A stretch of 64,000 nt of DNA, from the NCBI RefSeq assembly GCF_037975245.1, contig NC_092578.1, forward strand, positions 3,116,501 to 3,180,500, written 5' to 3'. The position numbers were made by a program, and so were the translations under genes. Positions 13,836 through 26,146 of this stretch are shown here, in pieces. This stretch comes from Apostichopus japonicus (Eukaryota > Echinodermata > Holothuroidea > Aspidochirotida > Stichopodidae). The stretch's first letter is position 1, and every line of letters starts with the position of its first letter. The notes under the pieces were generated by a model. That model had not been told where the DNA came from and ran no database searches. It worked only from the letters and a program-made list of their open reading frames with translations.

Positions 13836-16800
13836 ACGCTTGGCTTGTGTACACGATATCTCAATAAGGAAATGATGTATCATGATGAAACTTGTTGGGT
13901 GGATAGCCCATAGTAAGAGGAAGATCCCTATTGTTTTTGGTGCCCGCAAAGGTCACCAAAGGTCAGTTAGATGCCAAAAACCAATATATTAAAAACAGCA
14001 ATAACTCCCATTGACAGGGTCCGACATGGTTGATATTTTGGGAGTAGTTGTGAATGGGGTAAGGCATCGTTTCCAAACATAACGGTAATGTGATCGAAGG
14101 TCAACAAAGGTCAATTAATGATAAAAAACTAGTATTTTTGCGATAACTTGAGAACGAAATGTCCGTTAGGGTTGGGAGTTGCTTCAATGTAATCCAACTG
14201 TCGACCTGTATCTGGGTGACCCTTGACCTCAATTTGACCTCTGGTGACCTTTACGTGTTTTGGGGGATTTTTACAGTTTTGATGCTATTTTCAGATGTCA
14301 AAGGTACCTTCTGAACATAAATGTCAATAGGTTGACCCCGTGTGACCTTAATGTGCAAAGTTATATGGGGTCAAAGTTTTTTGGTCGGAGTTAGGATGGT
14401 TGTACAGACTTGTCGTTTTGTTTTTTGGAATCAGGAGATTAAACTACATCTGAAACCAAGGTCAAAAGGTCAAAGGTCACATTAGAAAAAATGTGCTTAT
14501 TTTGGGAGGAAACGAGCAAAAAAGAAAATGTTTGGTTTTGATGCTAGATTTGGATGCCAAAGGTACCTTCCGATCAAAAATGTCAATGGGTTGACACCCG
14601 TGTGACCTTCGTGTGCGAAGTTATACGAGGTCAAAGTTAATTTTCAGACATTTAATGCAAGAACTCCCAGTTCCAAGGTGTGACGTGGTTGATATTTTTG
14701 GACAAGTTGCAAATGGTATAGGGGAATATTTTCAAACTTAACGGTCATGTGATCCGAGGTCACCAAAGGTCAATTAATGTTAAAAAACTAGTATTTTGGG
14801 AGGAGAAAATGGGCAAAGAAAAAATGTTTGAATTTGTATAGTTTGATGCTCTATTTAGGTGTCACCGATCAAAAATGTCAATAAGTTGACCCAAGGTGAC
14901 CTTTGTATGTTAAGTTATATGAGGTCAAAGTTAATTTTCAGACATTTAGTGTAATTACTCCCAGTGCCAAGGTATTACGCGGTTGATATTTTGGGACAAG
15001 TTGCAAATGGTATAGGGGAATATTTTCAAACTTAACGGTCATGTGATCCGAGGTCACTAAAGGTCAATTAATGATAAAAAACTAGTATTTTTGCGATAAC
15101 TTGAGAACAAATTGTCCGTTAGGGTTGGGAGTTGCTTCAATGTAATCCAATTGTCGACCCGCATCTGGGTGACCCTTGACCTCAATTTGACCTCTGGTGA
15201 CCTTTTTGTGTTTTGGGGATTTTTATAGTTTCGATGCTATTTTCAGATGTTAAAGGTACCTTCTGATCATAAATGTCAATGGGTTGACCCCCGTGTGACC
15301 TTTGTGTGCGAAGTTATACGAGGTCAAAGTGAATTTTCAGACATTTAATGCAATAACTCCCAGTTCCAAGGTGTGACACGGTTGATATTTTTGGAGTAGT
15401 TGCAAATGGTATAGGGGAATATTTTCAAAGTTAACGGTCATGTGATCCAAGGTCACCAAAGGTCAATTAATGATAAAAAACTAGTATTTTTGCGATAACT
15501 TGAGAACGAATTGTCAGTTAGGGTTGGGAGTTGCTTCTATGTAATCCAATTGTCGACCCGCATCTGGGTGACCCTTGACCTCAATTTGACCTCTGGTGAC
15601 CTCTGGTGACCTTTTTGTGTTTTGGGGATTTTTATAGTTTCGATGCTATTTTCAGATGTTAAAGGTACCTTCTGATCATAAATGTCAATGGGTTGACCCC
15701 CGTGTGACCTTTGTGTGCGAAGTTATACGAGGTCAAAGTTAATTTTCAGACATTTAATGCAATAACTCCCAGTTCCAAGGTGTGACACGGTTGATATTTT
15801 TGGAGTAGTTGCAAATGGTATAGGGTAATATTTTCATAGTTAACGGTCATGTGATCCAAGGTCACCAAAGGTCAATTAATGATAAAAAACTAGTATTTTT
15901 GCGATAACTTGAGAACGAATTGTCAGTTAGGGTTGGGAGTTGCTTCTATGTAATCCTATTGTCCACCCACATCTGGGTGACCCTTGACCTCAATTTGACC
16001 TCTGGTGACCTTTTCGTGTTTTGGGGATTTTTACAGTTTCGATGCTATTTTCAGATGTTAAAGGTACCTTCTGATCATAATTGTCAATAGATTGACCCCT
16101 GGATGAGCTTTGTGTGTGAAGTTATAGGAGGTCAAAGTTAATTTTCAGACATTTAATGCAATAACTCCCAGTGCCAAGGTGTGACAAAGTTGATTTTTTT
16201 GGACAAGTTGCGAATGGTATAGGGGAATATTTTCAAACTTAGCGGTCATGTGATCCAAGGTCACCAAAGGTCAGCTTATGTTAAAAAACTAGTATTTTGG
16301 GGGAGAAAATGGGCAAAGAAAAAATGTTTGAATTTTTACAGTTTTGATGCTCTATTTAGGTCTCACCGATCAAAAATGTCAATTGGTTGACCTACGGGTG
16401 ACCTTTGTGTGTGAAGTTATGTATACAAGTTCAAAGTTAATTTTTAGACATTTAATGCAATTAAATCCCAATGCCAATGTGTGACATGGTTGATAATTCG
16501 GGACAAGTTGTGAATGGGGTGGTGGAACATTTTCAAACTTAAAGGTCATGTCATCTGAGGTCACCAATGTTATCATATCTGTTGACCCGCTTGTAGGTGA
16601 CCTTATATTTCTTACATTTTCGACGCCATATTTAGATCTCAAAAGTGCCTTTTGATCAAAAATCCGATCACATTTTGTGATCACAAAAGTGTTGGCTATA
16701 GTGTTGGTTACTTTATGGGTACATGTAGGACCACAATTACTTGGACTATTTGAGCCCAATCTTGCTTGATAATATTATGTGTATTGTCATATACCAAGCA

Positions 16801-17543
16801 AGGAACCACAGTGCCCTTGGGCTCTTGTTAAAAAAAACACATTCTTTTTCAGTTTACACTGCTGTCATTTTTAGGTTAACATCTTTTATTGGCGTTTTGC
16901 ACCATCACCTGCTGTGACGTCAGAGAAAAAGTTATGCAATATTGTTTTTCTGAAGGTATAACAGTTGCTATTTTTGATGGACACCAAGTCACCACTAACC
17001 ACCCCCCCCCCGCCTTTCAAACCGTCAGCTCTCTCCCCTCTTCCCACCCCCCTTTCCCTGACCACCATCCTCCTAACGCATTCTCTCAGTTTTTGTCGCG
17101 ATTTGTGGTTTTGCATCGTGTGTCTTGTTTCTTACATAGTTGTCTAACTGGATGTGACCTTTGCGGAATCAGTTACGCGAATTTTCAGATCTCCCGCATG
17201 TGTTACCGACAACTTTCCTGATCTGAAACGTGTGACAGTTTCTTTCAGGTTATCGCCCCTTCCTCTGTAAATATTCGCAAAGTCGACCAGTTTAGACACA
17301 TTGTTAGTACGCTTTGCAGACTCAACGTCAACCCATGCGTGTGTTAGACGGCCTACATATATAGTTTGCACTATTTTTGTTTCCCACAAGGCCTCTAATA
17401 AGCCTTGGTTTAGTTCTTTGTCTGTATTGATGGGAAATGTGGTAAAACACAGGATATCCTATTGTTAATGAGCACCAGCTTTAAAACAATGAATTCGATT
17501 TGAAATAAAACCACCAGGATGTGTCTTGTATATAAGAGACGGG

Positions 17544-17578
<35 letters not shown>

Positions 17579-18257
17579 ATATATATTTATATATACATAT
17601 ATATATAAATATATATACATATATATATATATATATAAATATATATATAAGATTTATGTAAACAGAAGAAAAATCCTTCAACATTATCTGAATCACCCCT
17701 CTTTATATATGCCTTTCCGAATCGAGTCCATGCTCACATGAATACCAAATATATATTTTATTTTTCATCTCACGCATTTGACGCTTTCGACGATTATGCC
17801 TTTAAATCTACGTAACCTGACTCCGTATAGTGAGTCCGTATACTGGCACTCGCATTTGTAGCAATGTTGCCAGTGTACTCGAATGAGTACTCACCGTCCT
17901 GGATTTGAACTCGATGGATTAGTACAAGATTGAGTACTCTTACTGGATTTTAAAGCCGTGTTCTCGTACTCGTACTCAAACCAAGAGGAACTTATATTTG
18001 TGTACTCGAATATACAGATGCAATTGTACTTTGTACTACGATGTTTATTGATTTGTTGCTGTTTTCATTTGTACAGAATCCATGCTCTGCCGAGGATCAC
18101 CTATGTCATAGTATATTTGAACTCAAGTTGGAAACGCTGGGACTTATAGATCGACTTCATAAAAAGTATCCAGGTATGTATACTTATAGAACAAACCGAT
18201 GTGAAACTTTTATTATGCAAATATATATTTATATTTATTATATATATTATAATTATT

Positions 18258-18321
<64 letters not shown>

Positions 18322-21300
18322 TTATATATATTATATATGTATATATATATATATATTTATATATATTATTTATATTATTATTATATTATATTATATATTG
18401 TCTATACGGGATATGGAATACAAAGAAACATAAAATGGTCTATTAGGAAGATAACTTTATGGCGACATCTGGAATCGATGAGTCAGCCAAATGTAAACTT
18501 CCTAGATAGGTAGTTAATTACCGTGACATAACGTTTACATAAGCATATATATATATACATTGACATTACTTTTACATAATTTGAATAGAAATAAAATAAG
18601 TATAATTGTTTAGTTTGATTGCACAATGGCCTAAATCGTCAATTGTATATATGTCTGTATACGACATCCTTCGTCATAATGTTCCTAGAGCTTTTCAAGA
18701 AAGCCCGATTATCTTTATTTTATTTTATGATTTTTTGTTTCATTTTAACGTTCAGAAAGTAAAATTGGGTGAAGACAGGCCATCTTCAAAGGAATCAAAC
18801 GTTTGCCTACTAATCTAACCGCTAATTAGGCTAATAGGTTTTGTGTACATGTGGCGACGGCCCACCAATATGAATCACAATATTCTTTATTAACCAAACC
18901 ATACACGAAAATCCACATGCAGTCAGTATTTCATGTTTTCAAAAGAATCATTCATACCTTCTGTGTAACAGGGTGTGTGTCTGATGGATAGAAACTGAAA
19001 ATAAATAACAGACATCTGTAACATTATTATTAGAGGTATATGTCACTGTCTGAGAGCCCGTGTGTGTGTTTCCAGATGGTAGAGTTATGTCATTTAGAAA
19101 TTGCTACAGGTGAGAGGTCCTTGCTATCTGACATCTGGCGATTAGGGGGGCCATTAATGCGATACACCTGTGCTCCTGAATGTTTTCCAGTATACGTTGT
19201 AAATCTTAAACCCACCCCCCCCCCCCCACACACACTTATCTCTCTTTCATGAGTCAAGTTGTTACGTTGTGAACATTGTGAACGGTATCGTCGAGGTTCA
19301 AGGGACCTATGTGATCGGCAGCACAGCTAGACTTTTTATTTTACCAAACAAAAACACGACAAATATCCATGAATGTTGTGTGCAAAGAGTTCGAATCAAT
19401 ACGCACGATTTAAATTAACATGCTTGAGTAAGGCCAGATGGATTCATAGTAGGCTCCTGGTTGTACCTACCTGCTGAGATAAGAACTCCATTCTTGTTTG
19501 CTGCAGTTTTTGAGAACTGCAGTGTATACGTACATGCTGAATATTAAGCGAGGCAGTCACTAGTCCTCAAAATGACAAAAAAATGACCGTATTTAAGCGT
19601 ATTCGAAATGGTTGCACATAATATGAACAACAAAGCTAAAACTGAAAGGTTTTTGATCGAATTTTGCCACTATTAACACCTTTTGCTTGACATTGATACT
19701 CTGACCATAATTATTCATCGGATCAGTTTCAACCCTTTTCAACGCACGTTGAGATTCGGTGCACGTGCAAGTTAGTGGGTGGTTTCCTTTGAATTACCAC
19801 AGATTCCAAATTCCATGGGTCCCATAATTGACCTCGGCCCTTTGCTGTGCCCCTCCCCCTCCCCCGTGCCCCCCTGACCACGCTCATCTTGTAAGGCCAG
19901 CCGGTACATGCAGGAGGAAATATCGCAATTGTCTTGTATAGGCCCATGCATCTTAAGGCGTATACCGTTAGTCCAACTGCATATGGACTCGCTTGCATAC
20001 AGTAATTCTTGAAATAACAATGATTATGCTAATAGGAAACTATAAAAACAATGGCATACAAACAAGTTCGCAAAAATAGTTAAGAAAAGGAATAAAAAAC
20101 GGTTCCCACGCACGGGAGAGAAGAATATTTCCCTCATTATTAGGGAAACTTACAATTCCTATATATAACCGTATGACCAATAGCAAAAGGAAACCTAACC
20201 GAAACAAATATTCGTCATGATATGTTGTTACATAGGTATTTGCGGTAAACAATTCGCCATCTTATTTTACCCTGCAGATCTTGATGATGTAACACTACAA
20301 AGCGATAGCAGACGAGGTGACCTAGCCGGAGTTTATGAGAATGAAGTGCAGATACTAGTAACGAATCCTACCACAAAAATTACAGAGGGTGCTAAAGAGG
20401 GCGCTACAGAGGGTGCTAAAGAGGGCGCCACAAAGGTCCCTATAGAGGGCGCCACAGAGGTCCCTATAGAGGGCGCTACAGAGGGTGCTAAAGAGGGCGC
20501 CACAGAGGTCCCTATAGAGGGCGCTACAGAGGTCCCTACAGAGGGCGCTACAGAGGTCCCTATAGAGGTCGTTACAGAGGGTGCAACAGAGGGCGCTACA
20601 GAGGTCCCTACAGAGGGTGCTGCAGAGGTCCCTATAGAGGTCGTTACAGAGGGCGCAACAGAGGTCGCTACAGAGAGTGCTACGGAGGGAGCTAGTTATT
20701 CCACTCAAAAAAACGAATCACGGATGATAGAGGAGAATAAAACCGCATCGCGAGAGACAGAGAAAGTAACGGGAGGCGAGAGTGCTACAGATACAAACGA
20801 AACACCATCAACGCTTACTTCTCAGAGTGACGTCAGCACAACGCCTGTATCGTTGACGTCACAACAAACAGAGTACGACGAAAGGTCTTCAGAGACGCCT
20901 GGACAGACAACACAAGAAAAACAGCAAACTACAACTACGTCAGGAATAGATGGTGACGTCACTGAGATGATAAAGGCGGTAGAGACGATAGAAACCGATG
21001 CAGCCGGCTCGACAATCGTTAGTTATAAGTCGACAACGACAATACCTACTGCTCATAAAGTCGATCCAACGCTTGCGCAATCGTCGACCGCGGTAGGTGT
21101 CACGAAAACTACCAAATATGGAGTAACAAAGCACGAAACTAAGAGTAGTTCTGATGATAAATCTGCAATAACTGATGTGTCTTCTCAGCTAACGTCGTTT
21201 TCTGACGACACCGCTGTTTCTTCGACAGAGTTCCCGCCAACAATCATCCGAACTACAGATACGCCAACCAATTATGTGGAACAGACAACTTCTACAGGGC

Positions 21301-23843
21301 ATGCAACGGCGACTTCCTTCCAAGGGCCTTCTTCAATCACACCTTCTCTCCCTCCATCTAGCTTGGCTTCATCTGTGGAGGTTAAAGCGGATGATCCGAA
21401 TAAATCGACATCACCTGGCACTCAGCGGGGTCTTACTGGTAGTCCAGATGAAACTTCAAGTGGTCCTTCTACTCAATCAAACGTAGATGCCGAAACTGAG
21501 ACTAATGATGTTAACACTGAGCCTAGCTCTACGTCACTTATGAAGTCCACCTCACGGCCTACTGTTAAAGAAGAACAATCAGATTCTACGGCAGCCACAC
21601 CTACAGTAACAACAGAAGCCACAAAACAGCCACCTGTAACTACATCTATTGATATTGTAATTACCCCGTCGATAGTAGATGTTCCTACGATACAACCAGC
21701 TGCAGCAAGTTCTCCTTCGGTTACAACGAGTAAACGGTTGTCCACAGATGATGACGAATTTGGCTCCGGTGAAGGACCAATCTTTTCAACAGTTCCTACT
21801 CATCGTGACGTCACGACACCAAGATTAGAAACCACAGATGCTGCTGCCTCAACGAAACCAACATACTCAGTCTTTAACGTTACAGGCGAAAAGACTGTCG
21901 TTGAAGGTCACTGGACAGCACATTATGATGATAATTCTACCAGCAGTACTTCCGTCACTTCCGGCGACATAACAAGCAAGACGCCATCATCATCATATGA
22001 CAAGAGTACGTACGTTAATGTCCGTGATACTACAACACGTAGAGCACTCGATGCAATCAGCACGTCCTCTTTATCTCAGTCGACTGCGACAATCGAACAG
22101 GAAGAGACGTCACCGACAACCAAAGTTTTAAGTTCTACTCCCAGTGACGTCATGACTACTTTAAGTAGCAGCGTTTCCAGTAGTGAGAAATACGAACAAG
22201 ATTTATCAACGAGAAAAGCAACCACTGAGGAAGATTATGCCATTCGTTATGCCGACACAACTGTAGATGACGTCACAAGTGAAGTGACTGCTACATCTCC
22301 ACCAAAGGTCACAACGGTTAATGACGTCACAACACATGCAATAACTACCCCAGTCGGTGTTACTACTAAAGAAGCAGGTACCACTGTACCACCCCCTCCA
22401 AAAGACTGCTACGAAATATGGCAGAGAGGGGCCAGGCAGAATGGCGTATATGTTATCCACCCACCAGCCTTCCCAGAAGGCTTTGGTGTTTTCTGTGACT
22501 TACAAGGGCAAACTGGAGGCTGGACGGTAAGTTAACTTAAGAACAAAAGGCGGATCAAGAGATGGCCTTTTGGAATATTCCGGCAAATATATGTAATATA
22601 TATAATAGCTTTAAACATAAATTTGATCACAACATGGTACGCATGCGCCGAATTCCTTTGTTTACTGACGTTTCTATATGCACCGCTGTTTCTGTATAGT
22701 TGACTCGATATCTAAAAATACTTTCCTCCACCTTTCTCTCCAAATTTTTAATATGTGATATTTGTTCAGCCATTCACCATAGAACTTCAACGTTATAGAA
22801 AATGTATGTAACTAATACCATCTAACTTGTTCTTTTTTCTCTCGCCCCTCTTCTCTCCTGCGCAGGTCATCCAAAGGCGGGTCAATGGTTCTGTCAACTT
22901 TTACCGTCCATATTTTGACTACGTCCTTGGCTTCGGCAACCACTTGAAAGAGTTTTATCTCGGTAACGAATTCATCCACGCTTTGACGAACCAGCACAAC
23001 TACGAACTTTTGATCATATTATTCGATGGTGAAGGCAATTCGAGGTTTGCCAACTATAGACCATTTAGGCTCGGTGATTATTCCAGCGATTATCAACTCT
23101 TTGTACGCGGATACTCAGGGAACGCAGGTAAGAGTTTCTTGTCAAAGGCTGTTTTTTTCTTAGGAATATCGCCAGCTAAAACGTTTCAAAGGTAGACTGT
23201 CGTATAGTTTGTATAACCAGGGAGTTGTTGTATAACCTTGTAAAGTATTCCACAGATATTGAAGAGTTAAAAATTAGAAAATAATTGTCTCGGTAAGGGG
23301 AAAGCTTTAAAGGTGGATGTAAACAAATGCTGGCTGGAAGTTAAACATTTGTAATCCTTTAACTGACTTTCTAGCATATTAAGGTGATACAATAATGACC
23401 ACCGGCAATCTCTGGCCTTTGAAGTTTACTCAAAGTACAACGGGGATGAATGATTAAAGAAAATAACGACTGGATTCATAGTCATAACAAAGACGGCCTT
23501 GTCGATATTTTAATCAAGCATTTTAAATTAATGATTAACATTATCGATGATTGTCTCTTCTTTTTGAATCTTTGCAGGAAATTCACTCGGTTACCATAGT
23601 AAAAGCAAGTTCTCGACATTCGATAGAGATAATGATAACAACCCCGCCGAAAACTGCGCGCGCACTTTCGGATCTGGATGGTGGTTTGCAGATTGCGATC
23701 TTAAATCGAACCTGAATGGACAGTATTTAAGGGGAGGTGCACATAACCAACGGGGTAAAGGAATAACATGGAAAAAATGGAAAGGCTTAGATTATTCCTT
23801 GAAATTTGCCGAAATGAAGATAAAGCCATATGGATTGTTATGA
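7832..23843 (+). CDS. Secreted mucin-like protein with C-terminal fibrinogen-related domain (992 aa)
   Basis: Five exons join in frame: 7832-7936, 18077-18173, 20278-22526, 22866-23127 and 23578-23843 (2979 nt). Exon 1 encodes a signal peptide (residues 1 to ~26, hydrophobic core [16 protein letters not shown]). Exon 2 gives [20 protein letters not shown], a short two-Cys, partly helical segment that may oligomerise. Exon 3 (residues 68-817) is dominated by Thr/Ser/Pro/Glu, with an EGATEVPI-type repeat at its start, and should be heavily O-glycosylated. The fibrinogen-related domain starts at Cys778 ([15 protein letters not shown]) and fills 215 residues. It has the four family cysteines (778, 807, and the ENCARTF and WFADCDLK Cys), the Ca2+-loop sequence DRDNDN, and the SNLNG motif of ficolins and tachylectins. 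By family knowledge such domains bind acetylated sugars in innate immunity or matrix adhesion. The ligand is unknown. Introns 1 and 2 are long and repeat-filled. There is no transmembrane segment. Confidence 0.85.
13795..13830. repeat. (GT)n microsatellite
   Basis: An uninterrupted GT dinucleotide tract near the left end of the AGGTCA-rich element. The related element at 27.1 kb also has GT-rich sequence at the matching place, so the tract probably belongs to the element. Confidence 0.85.
14100..16290. repeat. ~400 bp tandem units inside the AGGTCA-rich element
   Basis: The AAAGGTCAATTAATG-type anchor recurs at about 14108, 14766, 15061, 15460 and 15869, with a variant at 16268. Spacing is near 400 bp for the last four. 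Each unit carries CTAGTATTTTTGCGATAACT, GGGTTGGGAGTTGCTTC, and a TGACCT-rich block. One unit has a 10-bp internal duplication (CCTCTGGTGA repeated near 15590-15610), which explains a 409 rather than 399 bp spacing. Copies at 15061-16270 are most alike, suggesting recent amplification. Confidence 0.8.
17545..17650. repeat. (TA)n microsatellite, intron 1
   Basis: Nearly pure TA repeat with scattered TTTA and TACA interruptions. The Ile/Tyr open frames it creates are artefacts of the repeat. Confidence 0.9.
17815..17990. repeat. Short degenerate GTACTC/GAGTAC-rich patch
   Basis: GTACTCG, GAGTACTC and related words recur at least six times within 170 bp, just before exon 2 of the fibrinogen-domain gene. 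They form short imperfect inverted repeats. Origin unknown. Confidence 0.35.
18195..18395. repeat. (TA)n microsatellite, intron 2
   Basis: TA-dominated tract with ATTATT interruptions, starting about 20 bp after the exon 2 donor at 18174. Confidence 0.9.
20385..20690 (+). repeat. In-frame 12/24 bp tandem repeat encoding the EGATEVPI-type array
   Basis: The coding repeat alternates GAGGGCGCTACA (EGAT) with GAGGTCCCTATA (EVPI) and variants ([16 protein letters not shown]). Units are multiples of 12 bp, so the frame is kept and length can change without disruption. It is the N-terminal part of the mucin-like exon. The array is also open on the opposite strand, which explains a Cys-rich antisense frame there. 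Confidence 0.8.
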
Positions 23844-25947
23844 TAACATGATGATAGGACAACGTATTTCATACATAATGAGTGTTTATAGAGTCACCGA
23901 GAAAGAAAAAAACACTTCACGAAAAGACTACCTCAGTCATTAAATACACCGATGTATGCGGTCACGCCCTAGCATACAGGAAGTGCGCCACCGGCAATAG
24001 GAGGACGGGGGACGTCCCCTCATTTTCTTTGGGGAAAAGAAATGTACTCTTCCCCTTCGCCATCCCTTTCCTCGATAAAACAGAGGCATGCGGTATGCCG
24101 AAGGGTTGGTTGTCCACACATCACACCCCGTCGCCTAATACTTAGCCCACCTCGAACCCACACACGTGCACGCCAACAGTCAAAACTGTATAGACGCCAC
24201 CACTGCATATGAGGCTCCGTAAAACACAGGAGTGACAAATGTTGACACATGCATGAGATAATGTTATACTGACGTTGTATTCCTTGCTGAAATCTCGAGT
24301 AGGGTGGGAAATGAGGCCGGGAGGGGGTGAGGGATGGGGAGGGGTGAGGGAGGGACGGTGTAGCGCATGGAGGCGAGATCGTAACAAAGAAAGTTAAATA
24401 AGATTATACTGTGGACACGTGTATGACTCGTGATATATCATAAAGAAAAGAAAGCGATGCAGTGCTGTTCTGAACTCTCGTTGTACCTAACAGTCTGTCT
24501 ATTGATTAGAACTAGTCCTTATGACCCAGATAGTTGGATTGACTCAGGAAGAATGTCTCATTTCGGCGTTGTGAAATACTCACACGTCGCTACTGTATGT
24601 TAGACCAACTACATGACGTCACTTGACGTCACATGAACCCTCCCAGGAGTCGTTAATGAACTATAACCTAACTTATAACTCAACCCAACATAACTCAATT
24701 CAGAAACATACATTAGACTATAAAGGTCATCGTGATTGTCAGTGAGTAGGCTATATGCTAAAAACTAAGTGAAATAATGGCCACTCCTTCGTAGATTCAA
24801 AACATTTTTACCTGAAAAAATTCTTTCAAGTAAGACAATAAGAAATAGATACTTTTAGCAATCTGAAGTATCGATTTCCAATGCCACAGGATGAATTTCT
24901 GATGTAAAATAATAATGTTTTTCAAAAGTGACAGTTATATTACTATCTAAACATGCCATTAACGGTCTTAACAGTTATTCATAATTTTTCACTAATTTAT
25001 ATTTTCAATAATTCATTAAGTTTGTACATAAGGCTCTCGCACGTGATTGTTCTGTGCAAGATTTTAAATGAAAAAAAAAGCCACGCAGTATACTTATACC
25101 TTCTTTCACTCTGATTGTAAGAATATGCTAAGAGTTTAAACAGTAACCTTAGTAACTGTTACTATGGTAGACTAAGTGAAAGATCATCATTTGTGGCCAA
25201 ACGTTTTAACATGCAAACAATTGCTCAAAAGTGTTCAAAAGTGTTCAAAAGTATACTTTCCTGAAGTTTCTGAATTTTTCAAAATCATTATTCCTGACAT
25301 TTAGAATTGTTAAAACAGACGCCTAAATGTCTCTGTTTGAATAACTACTTTTAGACTGCAGGCAGTAAAATGCTTATGCAAATTAGCTGGAGAATGGGTG
25401 ACCATAATCTGATTTTCTAGCTTTTTTGTGGGGGAGGGGAGGGTGGGGGGGGGGGGAATGCCGATGGCTTTTAAATAACGGTTTATTTCTACTAGCTGGG
25501 AAGTAAAGTATAGTTACAGATTACAAAACGACAACCAACCATCTCTTTAACAAACTTGCTATTTAAGGCAATGAACATTTTCAATTTCTGAGTTCGGAAG
25601 AAATGAATTCCTATTTTGCTCATTCGTTTATATCTTGGCCTAGTGGGTCAGATTTCTCGTCAAACAACTTTATTTCAATAATTTATTTGTCAATGTTATT
25701 GTATTATTATTGTTATTTCTATTATTATTAATATCATTATTACTATTATTATTTCTATTGTTATTATCACTACTATTACTATGGTTATTGTTTCATTTTG
25801 ATCTTTTATTTACTCACAGATTTAACATTTTAGTGTTTATAAGCTGCATGATTTGAGATATATTACAATCAAGAAAGAACTGTGAAATATGTTTAATGAT
25901 TTGTCTCTTTTACATTAAACCGGTGATTGATCACCACATTACAACCA

Positions 25948-26004
<57 letters not shown>

Positions 26005-26051
26005 TATAGATATATATATATATATATATAGATATAGATATATATATATAT

Positions 26052-26146
<95 letters not shown>

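Larger units (their letters stand above)
13743..16829. mobile_element. AGGTCA-rich dispersed element with terminal palindromes, in intron 1
   Basis: The left end carries a perfect hairpin (13-bp arms 13746-13758 and 13763-13775, loop TTGC). The decamer GCAAGGAACC, which ends its right arm, recurs near the right end at 16798-16807. The right end has nested inverted arms: GAGCCCAA 16752-16759 with TTGGGCTC 16817-16824, and CTTGCTTG 16761-16768 with CAAGCAAG 16795-16802. Inside are a (GT)n tract at 13795-13830 and repeated blocks rich in AGGTCA/TGACCT. No transposase or other protein frame is visible, so it is non-autonomous. A diverged relative lies at about 27105-28310. I cannot assign it to a named superfamily. 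Confidence 0.65.

Noticed and set aside
16379-16759. A 126-codon minus-strand frame
   Set aside because: Lies inside the AGGTCA-rich repeat element, is not conserved between repeat units, and has no splice or domain support.
19077-19110. A 34-nt candidate exon with good acceptor and donor between exons 2 and 3 of the fibrinogen-domain gene
   Set aside because: Its length is not compatible with the phase-1 junction needed on both sides; including it breaks the frame, whereas exons 2 and 3 join perfectly without it.
20355-20708. Cys/Leu/Asp-rich minus-strand frame (RDLCSALC repeats)
   Set aside because: Complement of the EGATEVPI coding repeat of the fibrinogen-domain gene; a shadow.
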